Of a DNA stretch of 8,152 nt, positions 1 through 5,337 are shown piece by piece; within the stretch, counting starts at the first letter, position 1; each line of letters opens with the position of its first letter. The translations under genes were made by a program, and so were the position numbers. The notes beneath the pieces were generated by a model. It did no database searches and was not told the origin of the DNA. It saw nothing but the letters and a program-made list of their open reading frames with translations. This DNA is from Candidatus Bathyarchaeota archaeon (lineage in GTDB: Archaea; Thermoproteota; Bathyarchaeia; Bathyarchaeales; Bathycorpusculaceae). The stretch is taken from contig JACUTN010000039.1 of the NCBI GenBank assembly GCA_014859805.1, positions 1 through 8,152 of the forward strand, given 5' to 3'.

Positions 1-204
1 TTTTCTAATGCCTTTTCCTGATTTAAGATAGACAAGAACTGCTGGCGGAGTCATGTGCTCATTGCCCGGACACAGAGGACAAACACTTGTTTTGGCTTTC
101 TCTCTTACTTTTTTTGCAAAGTCTGTCGGGCGGCGACCACGTTCTGTTGCAATCACAACCCAACGGTCAAGCAAATAATCTTTACGAACTTCGTTAAATG
201 ACAT
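1..204 (-). CDS. galT: Galactose-1-phosphate uridylyltransferase, N-terminal part (runs off left edge)
   Basis: The reverse strand gives 68 codons of an open frame that continues past position 1. The protein opens with NEVRKDYLLDRWVVIATERG, followed by an Arg-Pro pair near residues 25-26 and then CPLCPGNE, with Cys42 and Cys45 as the likely structural metal ligands, and a TPPAVL stretch. This order is the N-terminal signature of GalT in the HIT superfamily, which swaps UMP between UDP-glucose and galactose-1-phosphate in the Leloir pathway in the cytoplasm. Full-length members are roughly 330-350 residues, so only about a fifth is visible and the catalytic HxH motif lies outside. The ATG at 204 was chosen because a TATA box at 231-240 predicts a transcript start near 210. 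An in-frame ATG at 213 would add three residues (MFS). The family call is confident; substrate preference (galactose-1-phosphate or another hexose phosphate) cannot be judged from this fragment. Confidence 0.85.
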   Translation of the reverse strand, partial: MSFNEVRKDYLLDRWVVIATERGRRPTDFAKKVREKAKTSVCPLCPGNEHMTPPAVLVYLKSGKGIRK

Positions 205-230
205 GCTAAACATCCAACAAAACTAAATAC

Positions 231-240
231 AATGTATAAA
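231..240 (-). promoter_or_regulatory. TATA box of the galT gene
   Basis: The reverse strand reads TTTATACATT, an archaeal-type box A. Its centre is about 26 nt from position 210, so the transcript would start within a few bases of the ATG at 204 or 213 and be nearly leaderless. This is inferred from spacing only. Confidence 0.55.
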
Positions 241-280
241 CATTTAGCGTTTTCCAATATTTTTTTCAGTTCACACTAGA

Positions 281-599
281 AGCGGTGGATCACTGAGGTT
301 CGACGTCCAGAATCCGCCGAACCCCTCAAACCCTACGCTCGTACCCGCACCCCCCTGAGCGCTGAACGCCCAGACTTAGGTTGCTCCCTCCCGGGCCTGG
401 CCACATTCGCCTGGTGAACATCGAAGACGGCTTCCTTACGGAAGCTGCTCAATGATCGCCAGCCCCAAGGGACGGATAGTCACTGTTTCGGAAATGAGGG
501 CCTCAACAGCCTTGAACGCCTCAGCCTCAGCTTTCAGCCCGTCATGTAGAGGGTTTACGGTTCAGGGGACCCCTAGCCCCCCGCCTAAGACCCACCGCC
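281..599 (-). ncRNA. ffs: Archaeal signal recognition particle RNA (7S/SRP RNA)
   Basis: This is a GC-rich island of about 319 nt between AT-rich flanks, without a convincing reading frame. Read on the reverse strand, the 5' end GGCGGTGG (599-592) pairs with CCACCGCT at the 3' end (288-281), closing helix 1. The Alu-domain block CCCTGAACCGTAAACC resembles the helix 3/4 segment of archaeal SRP RNAs. Helix 6 is a clean GCTTCC stem with a GTAA loop (430-445), matching the GNAR tetraloop bound by SRP19. The helix 8 hallmark is present as CCAGGCCCGGGAGGGAGCAA (about 400-381), where the symmetric loop and GNRA cap bind SRP54. The RNA scaffolds the ribonucleoprotein that delivers membrane and secreted proteins co-translationally. 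The TATA box at 623-630 lies 27 nt from the predicted 5' end. The exact 3' end is uncertain by several bases, and no T-run follows it. The call is based on recognised motifs and partial manual pairing, without a covariance-model score. Confidence 0.93.
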
Positions 600-622
600 A
601 AAAGATTTGATGTCTTTCAAAA

Positions 623-630
623 CTATAAAA
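623..630 (-). promoter_or_regulatory. TATA box of the SRP RNA gene
   Basis: The reverse strand reads GTTTTATAG around this site. The box centre is about 27 nt upstream of the RNA 5' end deduced independently from the terminal stem (599), the expected archaeal spacing. Confidence 0.7.
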
Positions 631-673
631 CTTTACTGAAAGCTGAAGGCTCAAATTTATCTCTTTAATCCAC

Positions 674-710
674 TATATCATCTGTTCTGAAATCAAATTC
701 AGAATTGAGG
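674..710 (+). promoter_or_regulatory. TATA-like box and Shine-Dalgarno site of the first phosphofructokinase gene
   Basis: TATATC at 674-679 could act as a modest box A with a transcript start near 700. GAGG at 707-710 sits eight bases before the TTG at 719 and is the main reason to accept that rare start codon. The promoter is divergent from that of the SRP RNA; the two boxes are about 45 bp apart. Confidence 0.5.
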
Positions 711-718
711 AATTAGCG

Positions 719-1681
719 TTGAAGAATATCGGAGTTGTTACAAGCGGTGGAGATGCACCCGGCATGAATGCTGCTATTCGAGCAGTTGTCCGCATTGCCT
801 ATTCAAAGGATTTGCGTGTTTTAGGTTTCGAAAGGGGATGGGAGGGATTGCTAACAAATACGCTCAGTCAATTAACACCACGTTCTGTTGGGGGAATAAT
901 ACAATTGGGCGGCACAATCCTTCGCACTTCAAGGTGCCCACAGTTCAGAAAGAGAGAAGGAATTGAGAAAGCTGCTGAAACTCTTGCTTCAAACAATGTT
1001 AGTGGACTCGCAGTTATTGGCGGTAACGGCTCTTTCAAAGCGGCTTTGGAGTTAAGCAGAGAAACCGACACGTTAATAGTCGGCGTTCCCGCAACAATTG
1101 ACAACGATGTTTTTGGAACAGATGAAACAATAGGCTTTGACACAGCCGTAAACACTGCAGTCACAGAAATCGACAAAATCCGAGACACAGCAATTTCCCA
1201 CGAAAGAATATTCATAGTTGAGGTTATGGGACGAACAAGAGGCTTCCTCGCATCAACAGTAGGACTCACAGTCGGAGCCGAAGTAATTTTAGTCCCAGAA
1301 GTCAAATACAAAAAAGAGACAATATTCAAAACCATAAAACAGAACAGCGCCAAAGGGAAGAGGTCTGGCATAATTGTGGCTGCGGAAGGAGTTGGAGACA
1401 CCCGCAAAATTGCAAGGGAAATCGAAGAAAACACAGGAGCAGAAGTTAGACTCAGCATCCTAGGTTACGCTCAAAGAGGCGGAAACCCCACGGCGAGAAG
1501 TCGGCTTTTAGCCAGCTTGTTCGCAAACAAAGCGGTTGAACTGCTGTCGAATGGACAGGGAAACAGAATAGTTGGTTTGCAAAAAGGAAGAATGACCAGC
1601 ACAGCACTTGAGAAGGCATGCAAAACCGAGAAGCCTCTAGACCTAAGCCTACTGAGGCTGGCGAGTATACTGGCAACATAA
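719..1681 (+). CDS. 6-phosphofructokinase family protein, ATP-type signature, unusual active site
   Basis: The 320-residue protein matches the PfkA family in length and motif order: the nucleotide-binding loop TSGGDAPGMN (8-17), Arg72 in the SRCPQF segment, GGNGS (101-105), PATIDND (124-130) with the catalytic Asp128, VEVMGR (167-172), Glu223, Arg244 and QRGG (252-255). The family phosphorylates fructose-6-phosphate to fructose-1,6-bisphosphate in the cytoplasm. Gly at 104 is the position that favours ATP over PPi in studied members. Residues equivalent to E. coli allosteric arginines 21, 25 and 154 are present. Three positions are odd against E. coli: Asp103, a magnesium-coordinating residue, is Asn; Gly124 is Ala; and substrate-contacting His249 is Tyr. 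The Asp that normally closes the family signature (PTxxDR) is Ser. Start is TTG at 719, set by GAGG and by immediate entry into the conserved fold. The gene is separate from the second kinase at 2262-3290. The family is secure; the substrate and phosphoryl donor are inferred, and a related sugar-phosphate kinase role is possible. Confidence 0.9.
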   Translation: MKNIGVVTSGGDAPGMNAAIRAVVRIAYSKDLRVLGFERGWEGLLTNTLSQLTPRSVGGIIQLGGTILRTSRCPQFRKREGIEKAAETLASNNVSGLAVIGGNGSFKAALELSRETDTLIVGVPATIDNDVFGTDETIGFDTAVNTAVTEIDKIRDTAISHERIFIVEVMGRTRGFLASTVGLTVGAEVILVPEVKYKKETIFKTIKQNSAKGKRSGIIVAAEGVGDTRKIAREIEENTGAEVRLSILGYAQRGGNPTARSRLLASLFANKAVELLSNGQGNRIVGLQKGRMTSTALEKACKTEKPLDLSLLRLASILAT

Positions 1682-1723
1682 ACTAGAGAATCTGTCTTTC
1701 TGTTGAACGCATATTCGAAAAGG

Positions 1724-1732
1724 TTTATTAAA
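1724..1732 (+). promoter_or_regulatory. TATA box of the small cysteine-rich protein gene
   Basis: TTTATTAAA is preceded by a purine-rich GAAAAGG resembling a BRE element (1717-1723). The expected transcript start is near 1754, leaving a leader of about nine bases before the GTG at 1763, that is, an almost leaderless mRNA. Confidence 0.6.
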
Positions 1733-1762
1733 TATTAAGATTCACCGTATAGTAAGTAAGAG

Positions 1763-2131
1763 GTGGAAAGAACGCAAAAAAGCTTAGAGTTATCTACCCT
1801 GCACAAAGAAGACCGTTCCTTTAAGAGAAACTCTATTGATTTCGTGTGCAATGAGTGTGGAGGAACATCTCAAAAACCAATTCTAGCAACGGTTTCATGT
1901 AATGGACGAGTGCGGGTATATCCTGCATGTCCTCGTTGCATGTCGAGAATTAGCGAGGAACGCAAGAAAATTACGATTTCAAGGGAAGACGTCAAGAAAC
2001 CATTAGTAAAGCCTGAAAACAATGTAAAGTGTAAGCATTTTTTTGGATACTTGAAAAAGCGTCCGAAAGATGTGCCATTTCCTGATGAGTGTTTAACATG
2101 TGATAAAATGATTGAATGCTTGCTTTCTTAG
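1763..2131 (+). CDS. Uncharacterised small cysteine-rich (zinc-ribbon-like) protein
   Basis: The protein has 122 residues and no family I can name with certainty. Cys29-x2-Cys32 and Cys56-x2-Cys59 (CNEC, CPRC), with Cys46 between them, look like a zinc ribbon inserted into a small beta domain. A charged linker (about 65-88) leads to a second cluster, Cys90-His91, Cys110-x2-Cys113 and Cys119, in the pattern CKHFFGYL, then PDECLTCDKMIECL. I have an impression that this C-terminal pattern recurs in small archaeal proteins, but could not check it here. The nine cysteines in two groups could hold two metal ions, or one zinc and one iron-sulfur cluster. There is no signal peptide or membrane segment, so it is cytoplasmic. 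The GTG start at 1763 is supported by the TATA box and the absence of a better in-frame start before the first cysteine pair. It lies 81 bp after the kinase gene with its own promoter, so it need not share an operon. Function unknown. Confidence 0.8.
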   Translation: MERTQKSLELSTLHKEDRSFKRNSIDFVCNECGGTSQKPILATVSCNGRVRVYPACPRCMSRISEERKKITISREDVKKPLVKPENNVKCKHFFGYLKKRPKDVPFPDECLTCDKMIECLLS

Positions 2132-2141
2132 AAATGTTGGA

Positions 2142-2148
2142 TTTTTTT
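2142..2148 (+). terminator. Oligo-T terminator after the cysteine-rich protein gene
   Basis: A run of seven T residues begins 11 bases after the stop codon, in the gap between two convergent genes. Archaeal RNA polymerase commonly stops at such T-runs without needing a hairpin. Confidence 0.5.
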
Positions 2149-2261
2149 GACAAACACACGCGCTATTTCCCTTTATTGTGAACAGTGTCATCTTGAGCTA
2201 AGAGTTAACAGAACCCTCCAAAGGGTAGAACATTACACTTGAATTGTTCCATCAGCTTTTT

Positions 2262-3290
2262 TCAGCCGAAGAACACGCTTGCTATGTCGTAAAGTTCCAA
2301 ATCCACGGTCTTTCGTTTACCAGCAACATCTTTTAACAGTACAGGAACTATTTTGTTTCCTTTGAGGGCAACCATGCATCCAAACATTCCTTCATGAACT
2401 AGGTCTATAGCCGCCACTCCATATCTTGTGGCTAATATTCTGTCGAATGCTGTTGGAGAACCACCCCGTTGGAGATGACCCAGAACCACAACACGAGTTT
2501 CGATGCCCATGTGCTTTTCAATTTCCTTTCCAATATAAAAGCCTACACCACCGAAGCGAACGTGTCCAAACTCGTCTACGCTTTCGCCATAAACTATTTC
2601 TGTTTTACCTTTTGGTTTTGCTCCTTCAGCAACAACAATTATACTAAAGTTTCTGCCTCTTTTTTCTCTACGCTTAATATAATCGTAAACTTCATTTAGG
2701 TCAAAGGGTTTTTCTGGGATCAATATGGCGTCTGCGCCCCCGGCAAGCCCAGCCTCTAGAGCAATCCAGCCTGCATATCTACCCATAACCTCAAGAATAA
2801 TGACTCTATGGTGGGCTTCTGCTGTTGTGTGAAGTCTGTCAAGGGCTTCTGTTGCAATGGCGACTGCAGTGTGGAAACCAAACGTATAGTCTGTTCCAGC
2901 TAAGTCATTATCGATTGTTTTGGGCACGCCAACGCATTTAAGCCCAAGCTCACTCATCTTGTGGGCTACTCCCAAAGTGTCTTCGCCACCAATAACAACA
3001 ACAGCCTCTATACCAGCTTTCTCAGCGTTTCTCAGTATTTTTTCCCCTCCATTTTCAGACTTGAAGGGATTTGTCCTTGAAGTGCCTAAGATGGAGCCTC
3101 CGCGAGGCAGAATTCCAGACGCAGCCTTCAAATCTAATGGCATAAATTCGCCTTCAAGAAGACCGCGCCATCCATCCCTTATGCCAACAATTTCATAGCC
3201 GTAATGTTGAATCCCTTTTCTGACAACCGCTCGGATAACAGCGTTAATTCCCGGAGCGTCTCCGCCTCCGCTTAATATTCCAACCTTCAT
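2262..3290 (-). CDS. Phosphofructokinase, predicted PPi-dependent (group III type)
   Basis: The 342-residue protein carries all PfkA-fold motifs: SGGGDAPGIN (7-16), GTSRTNPF (69-76), GGEDTLGVA (101-109), PKTIDND (123-129) with catalytic Asp127, EVMGRYAGW (157-165), and LGHLQRGGSPTAFDR, which satisfies the family signature. Asp104 together with Lys124 is the pair that marks pyrophosphate-dependent enzymes in characterised relatives such as the Amycolatopsis methanolica enzyme; ATP-using relatives in the same group have Gly104. The position of the E. coli allosteric Arg154 is His, in keeping with the unregulated behaviour usual for PPi enzymes. The inserted segment near 224-255 is typical of group III. 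The enzyme would interconvert fructose-6-phosphate and fructose-1,6-bisphosphate reversibly. ATG at 3290 is preceded by AGGTGA (3305-3300). The gene begins 15 bp after the aldolase, so both are surely co-transcribed. The donor is inferred from two residues; ATP use is the alternative. Confidence 0.92.
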   Translation of the reverse strand: MKVGILSGGGDAPGINAVIRAVVRKGIQHYGYEIVGIRDGWRGLLEGEFMPLDLKAASGILPRGGSILGTSRTNPFKSENGGEKILRNAEKAGIEAVVVIGGEDTLGVAHKMSELGLKCVGVPKTIDNDLAGTDYTFGFHTAVAIATEALDRLHTTAEAHHRVIILEVMGRYAGWIALEAGLAGGADAILIPEKPFDLNEVYDYIKRREKRGRNFSIIVVAEGAKPKGKTEIVYGESVDEFGHVRFGGVGFYIGKEIEKHMGIETRVVVLGHLQRGGSPTAFDRILATRYGVAAIDLVHEGMFGCMVALKGNKIVPVLLKDVAGKRKTVDLELYDIASVFFG

Positions 3291-3305
3291 TTGATCTTTT
3301 CACCT

Positions 3306-4226
3306 TCACAGTGCTTTTCCAGAGCTTCCAAATAAACGCATCTTACCCTTAACAACCTCTTTCATGGCTTCTTTGGCTGAACCCAAAATTTTCCTAGGAT
3401 CAAATACCTTAGGCGATTTAACCAAAAACTCGCGTGTAGCGGCAGTGAAAGCAAGCCTCAAATCCGTGTCAATATTTATTTTCGTTATTCCCAGAGAAAT
3501 AGCCTTTTGAATATGTTCTTCCGGGATGCCTTTTGCCCCGCCTAATTCAGCTCCATATTTGACGGCTTTTTCTATGATCCACGATGGAACACTTGAAGCA
3601 CCATGCAAAACAAGTAAGACGCTAACCTTTTCGCGGATAAGCTTCAGTCTTTCAAAGTCAAGTTTGGGTTCGCCTTTAAATTTGTAGGCTCCATGCGAAG
3701 TGCCTATTGCAACTGCAAGGGCATCAACACCAGTGCGTTCAACAAACTCTTCAGCAGCGTCAGGATCAGTCAAAACGGCTTCTTTCTCCTCAACAGTTGA
3801 TTCTTCCACACCAGCAAGTTTTCCAAGCTCCGCCTCAACCGAAACACCTTTTGGACGTGCCAAATCAACCACACGCTTCGTCAATGCGACGTTTTCTTCA
3901 AACTTTAAATGCGAGCCGTCAATCATAACGGATGTAAAGCCAACCTCCATGCATTTTGTAACTGTTTCCACATCTTTGCCGTGGTCAAGATGCAAAGACA
4001 TAAGCACCGAAGCGGATTCCGCTGCAGCCTTAACCATTTTTCCAATGTAAGCCAAACCAGCATACTTTATAGAACTCGGAGTAACAGCAACGATCACTGG
4101 CGATCTTTCTTCAGCCGCTGCCTCAACGACTGCCATCAAGCTTTCTAGATTGCTGATGTTGAAGGCTCCAACGGCGTAAGCCTTCTGCATGGCTGGTGAC
4201 ATTAAATCTTTGTTTGTGACAAGCAT
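3306..4226 (-). CDS. fba: Class II (zinc) fructose-bisphosphate aldolase
   Basis: The 306-residue enzyme reversibly cleaves fructose-1,6-bisphosphate to dihydroxyacetone phosphate and glyceraldehyde-3-phosphate. Motifs in order: AVGAFNISNLE (18-28), LHLDHGKD with catalytic Asp81 and zinc ligand His82, VEAELGKLAG (130-139), GTSHGAYK with zinc ligand His178, LVLHGASSVP with zinc ligand His208, and NIDTDLRLAFT (251-261), which holds the substrate phosphate. The segment after His208 (GAELGGAKGIPEEHI) and the ending FDPRKILGSAKEAM resemble the Thermus/Thermotoga-type class IIB enzymes of about 305 residues, not the archaeal class I aldolase or the bifunctional aldolase/phosphatase most archaea use. 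Bacterial origin is therefore likely. ATG at 4226 has a weak GTGA upstream and a TATA box at 4259-4266. A second, out-of-frame ATG lies at 4231. The gene leads an operon with the PPi-type kinase. The tagatose-bisphosphate aldolase alternative is possible but less likely in this context. Confidence 0.92.
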   Translation of the reverse strand: MLVTNKDLMSPAMQKAYAVGAFNISNLESLMAVVEAAAEERSPVIVAVTPSSIKYAGLAYIGKMVKAAAESASVLMSLHLDHGKDVETVTKCMEVGFTSVMIDGSHLKFEENVALTKRVVDLARPKGVSVEAELGKLAGVEESTVEEKEAVLTDPDAAEEFVERTGVDALAVAIGTSHGAYKFKGEPKLDFERLKLIREKVSVLLVLHGASSVPSWIIEKAVKYGAELGGAKGIPEEHIQKAISLGITKINIDTDLRLAFTAATREFLVKSPKVFDPRKILGSAKEAMKEVVKGKMRLFGSSGKAL

Positions 4227-4258
4227 GACATTTCACGGCAAAATGTATCACTGAGTAA

Positions 4259-4266
4259 GTATAAAT
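4259..4266 (-). promoter_or_regulatory. TATA box of the aldolase/phosphofructokinase operon
   Basis: The reverse strand reads ATTTATAC, giving a transcript start near 4236 and a leader of about ten bases before the ATG at 4226. A second AT-rich box, ATATAAACC (4275-4267), lies just upstream and could serve as an alternative. Confidence 0.55.
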
Positions 4267-4321
4267 GGTTTATATGTTTCAGCATATGTAATCCAAATCA
4301 ATATTGAAAATCTGGATTGTT

Positions 4322-4326
4322 AAAAA
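4322..4326 (-). terminator. Possible weak T-run terminator after the GOLD-like protein gene
   Basis: The reverse strand reads CTTTTTAAC about 30 bases after the stop at 4356. The run is only five T long, so termination here may be partial and some transcripts could continue into the aldolase operon. Confidence 0.3.
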
Positions 4327-4355
4327 GAACCAGTTCTATTCCTGACTGTTGGTTG

Positions 4356-4823
4356 CTAGTAAGGTTTTCCCATCAGTATAAACGTTGCCACAGCAGCCAC
4401 AGAGACTAAAACGATAATTATTGTTAGGAAAAGCATCTGCGGAATTCCAAAAATGTAATGTTGAATCTCATAATCCAATGTTACAAGCTTATCTTCTGAC
4501 ATGTCTGTGTTGGAAAAGTGTAAAACGTATTCTCCAGCTTCATCACAGATAAAAGGGTAGCTGACGGTGCCTACCCTGCTGTATTCAACTTGCACATCTC
4601 CATGAGGATCAATAATGAAAAAGTCTAAAGTGCTCGCAGTCTGTCCTACAACAGTAAACTTCACTAAAACACGATCCTCAACCACAAGGCTGATGGATCT
4701 GGTTATCTCTTCACCTTTTGGCACAGTAAAGCTCGTGGCAGTTGCATCTGCAAGTTGAACGAGAATCGTGGATACTATTATGATGAAAAGAAAACGAATT
4801 GGCTCTTTCTTTAGCCGAATCAT
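4356..4823 (-). CDS. Secreted, C-terminally anchored GOLD/p24-like domain protein
   Basis: The 155-residue protein begins with a basic stretch (MIRLKKEPIR) and a hydrophobic segment (about 11-24) ending near ADATA, consistent with a signal peptide. The middle, about residues 30-117, is beta-rich: SFTVPKGEE, then DFFIIDPHGDVQVEY, then DEAGEYVLHFSN, then KLVTLDYEI. This order of a DPxG turn, an AGEYxLxFxN strand and a closing strand resembles the GOLD beta-sandwich of eukaryotic p24 cargo proteins and of archaeal surface proteins. A 21-residue hydrophobic helix near the C-terminus (LFLTIIIVLVSVAAVATFIL region) leaves only MGKPY on the cytoplasmic side, so the domain faces outward. The start is ATG at 4823; a TTG one codon upstream is also open. 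No catalytic residues are evident, and a binding or assembly role is a guess. It lies 89 bp downstream of the phosphatase gene and could be transcribed with it. Fold assignment is by pattern only. Confidence 0.75.
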   Translation of the reverse strand: MIRLKKEPIRFLFIIIVSTILVQLADATATSFTVPKGEEITRSISLVVEDRVLVKFTVVGQTASTLDFFIIDPHGDVQVEYSRVGTVSYPFICDEAGEYVLHFSNTDMSEDKLVTLDYEIQHYIFGIPQMLFLTIIIVLVSVAAVATFILMGKPY

Positions 4824-4854
4824 CAATAACTCTTTTCTTTAGCCATCAATAACT
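4806..4854. repeat. Imperfect tandem duplication over a translation start
   Basis: On the plus strand, TTTCTTTAGCC and CATCAATAACT occur in the same order twice: 4806-4831, with four bases between them, and 4834-4854, with the two blocks sharing one C. On the minus strand the duplication covers the ATG region of the GOLD-like gene, so an extra ATG appears at 4846. It opens a seven-codon frame (MAKEKSY) whose TGA overlaps the real ATG by one base. Confidence 0.7.
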
Positions 4855-4912
4855 TTTATGAATCAAAAATACAGAGAAACAATTAGAATTTGGAAACTGA
4901 CTCTTGTCGTTT

Positions 4913-5311
4913 TTATAACGAGTCAGCTAATTCATGAACCTTGCCTTTGATCTGTCTAAAAACTTTTTCGGCGTGTCCACGTGGTAGGAAATATGGGTCA
5001 TCAATGTTCCAAACAACTATTTTGTCTGCACATTTTGGACGCTTGCTTAGGACAGCATCTTTGTGTCTTGGTTCCATGGCTACTATAAGGTCGTATTCGC
5101 CAAGTTGCTTGCTATCTAGGCCTTTCGGATTTTTCTTGAGGTATTGTTCCGCGTTTTCTCTTGCTAAATATTCCTTTGCTGTTTCTGAGATTGGAATTGC
5201 TGGATCTGTTCCCGCAGAATCTACGTTTATGTCAGGCCTAAGTTTCTTCAATAGTGCTTCTGCTACTGGGCTTCGATAAGCATTTCCTGAACACACGAAC
5301 AATACTTTCAA
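4913..5311 (-). CDS. Low-molecular-weight protein tyrosine phosphatase family protein (LMW-PTP/ArsC type)
   Basis: Residues 1-14 read MKVLFVCSGNAYRS. Cys7 and Arg13 form the CX5R phosphate-binding loop, with Cys7 as nucleophile and Ser14 following, exactly as in the family. DDPYF at 104-108 supplies the general acid, Asp105. The DSAGT strand-turn (31-35) and the DLIVAMEPRH helix (74-83) complete the fold. The family hydrolyses phosphotyrosine or other phosphomonoesters, and some members reduce arsenate. The extra cysteines of thioredoxin-linked arsenate reductases are not evident: the only other Cys is at 94. Phosphatase is therefore favoured, but the substrate is unknown. I place the start at TTG 5311 because GGGTGA (5322-5317) lies five bases upstream and the family normally begins right at this strand. 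The longer frame from ATG 5344 would overlap the glycosylase stop and add 11 residues. The result is 132 residues, cytoplasmic, 26 bp after the glycosylase gene and likely in one operon with it. Confidence 0.87.
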   Translation of the reverse strand: MKVLFVCSGNAYRSPVAEALLKKLRPDINVDSAGTDPAIPISETAKEYLARENAEQYLKKNPKGLDSKQLGEYDLIVAMEPRHKDAVLSKRPKCADKIVVWNIDDPYFLPRGHAEKVFRQIKGKVHELADSL

Positions 5312-5337
5312 GCCAATCACCCGAGACTTAATAAAAG

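Noticed and set aside
281..599. GC-rich island considered as a horizontally acquired fragment or a broken rRNA piece
   Set aside because: The terminal stem, GNAR-capped helix 6 and helix 8 core identify it as SRP RNA; structured RNAs are often GC-rich against an AT-leaning genome.
868..1458. 196-residue open frame on the minus strand within the first phosphofructokinase gene
   Set aside because: It lies wholly antisense to a gene with clear family motifs, has low-complexity Ser/Thr/Val-rich composition and has no recognisable domain. It is a by-product of codon use on the other strand.
2213..2226. Perfect inverted repeat ACCCT-CCAA-AGGGT in the gap between convergent genes, as an intrinsic terminator
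   Set aside because: The stem is only five base pairs and no T-run follows on either strand, so termination is not supported.
3700..4148. Several overlapping open frames on the plus strand opposite the aldolase
   Set aside because: All are antisense to a gene with intact zinc and substrate motifs and lack promoters, ribosome sites or recognisable domains.
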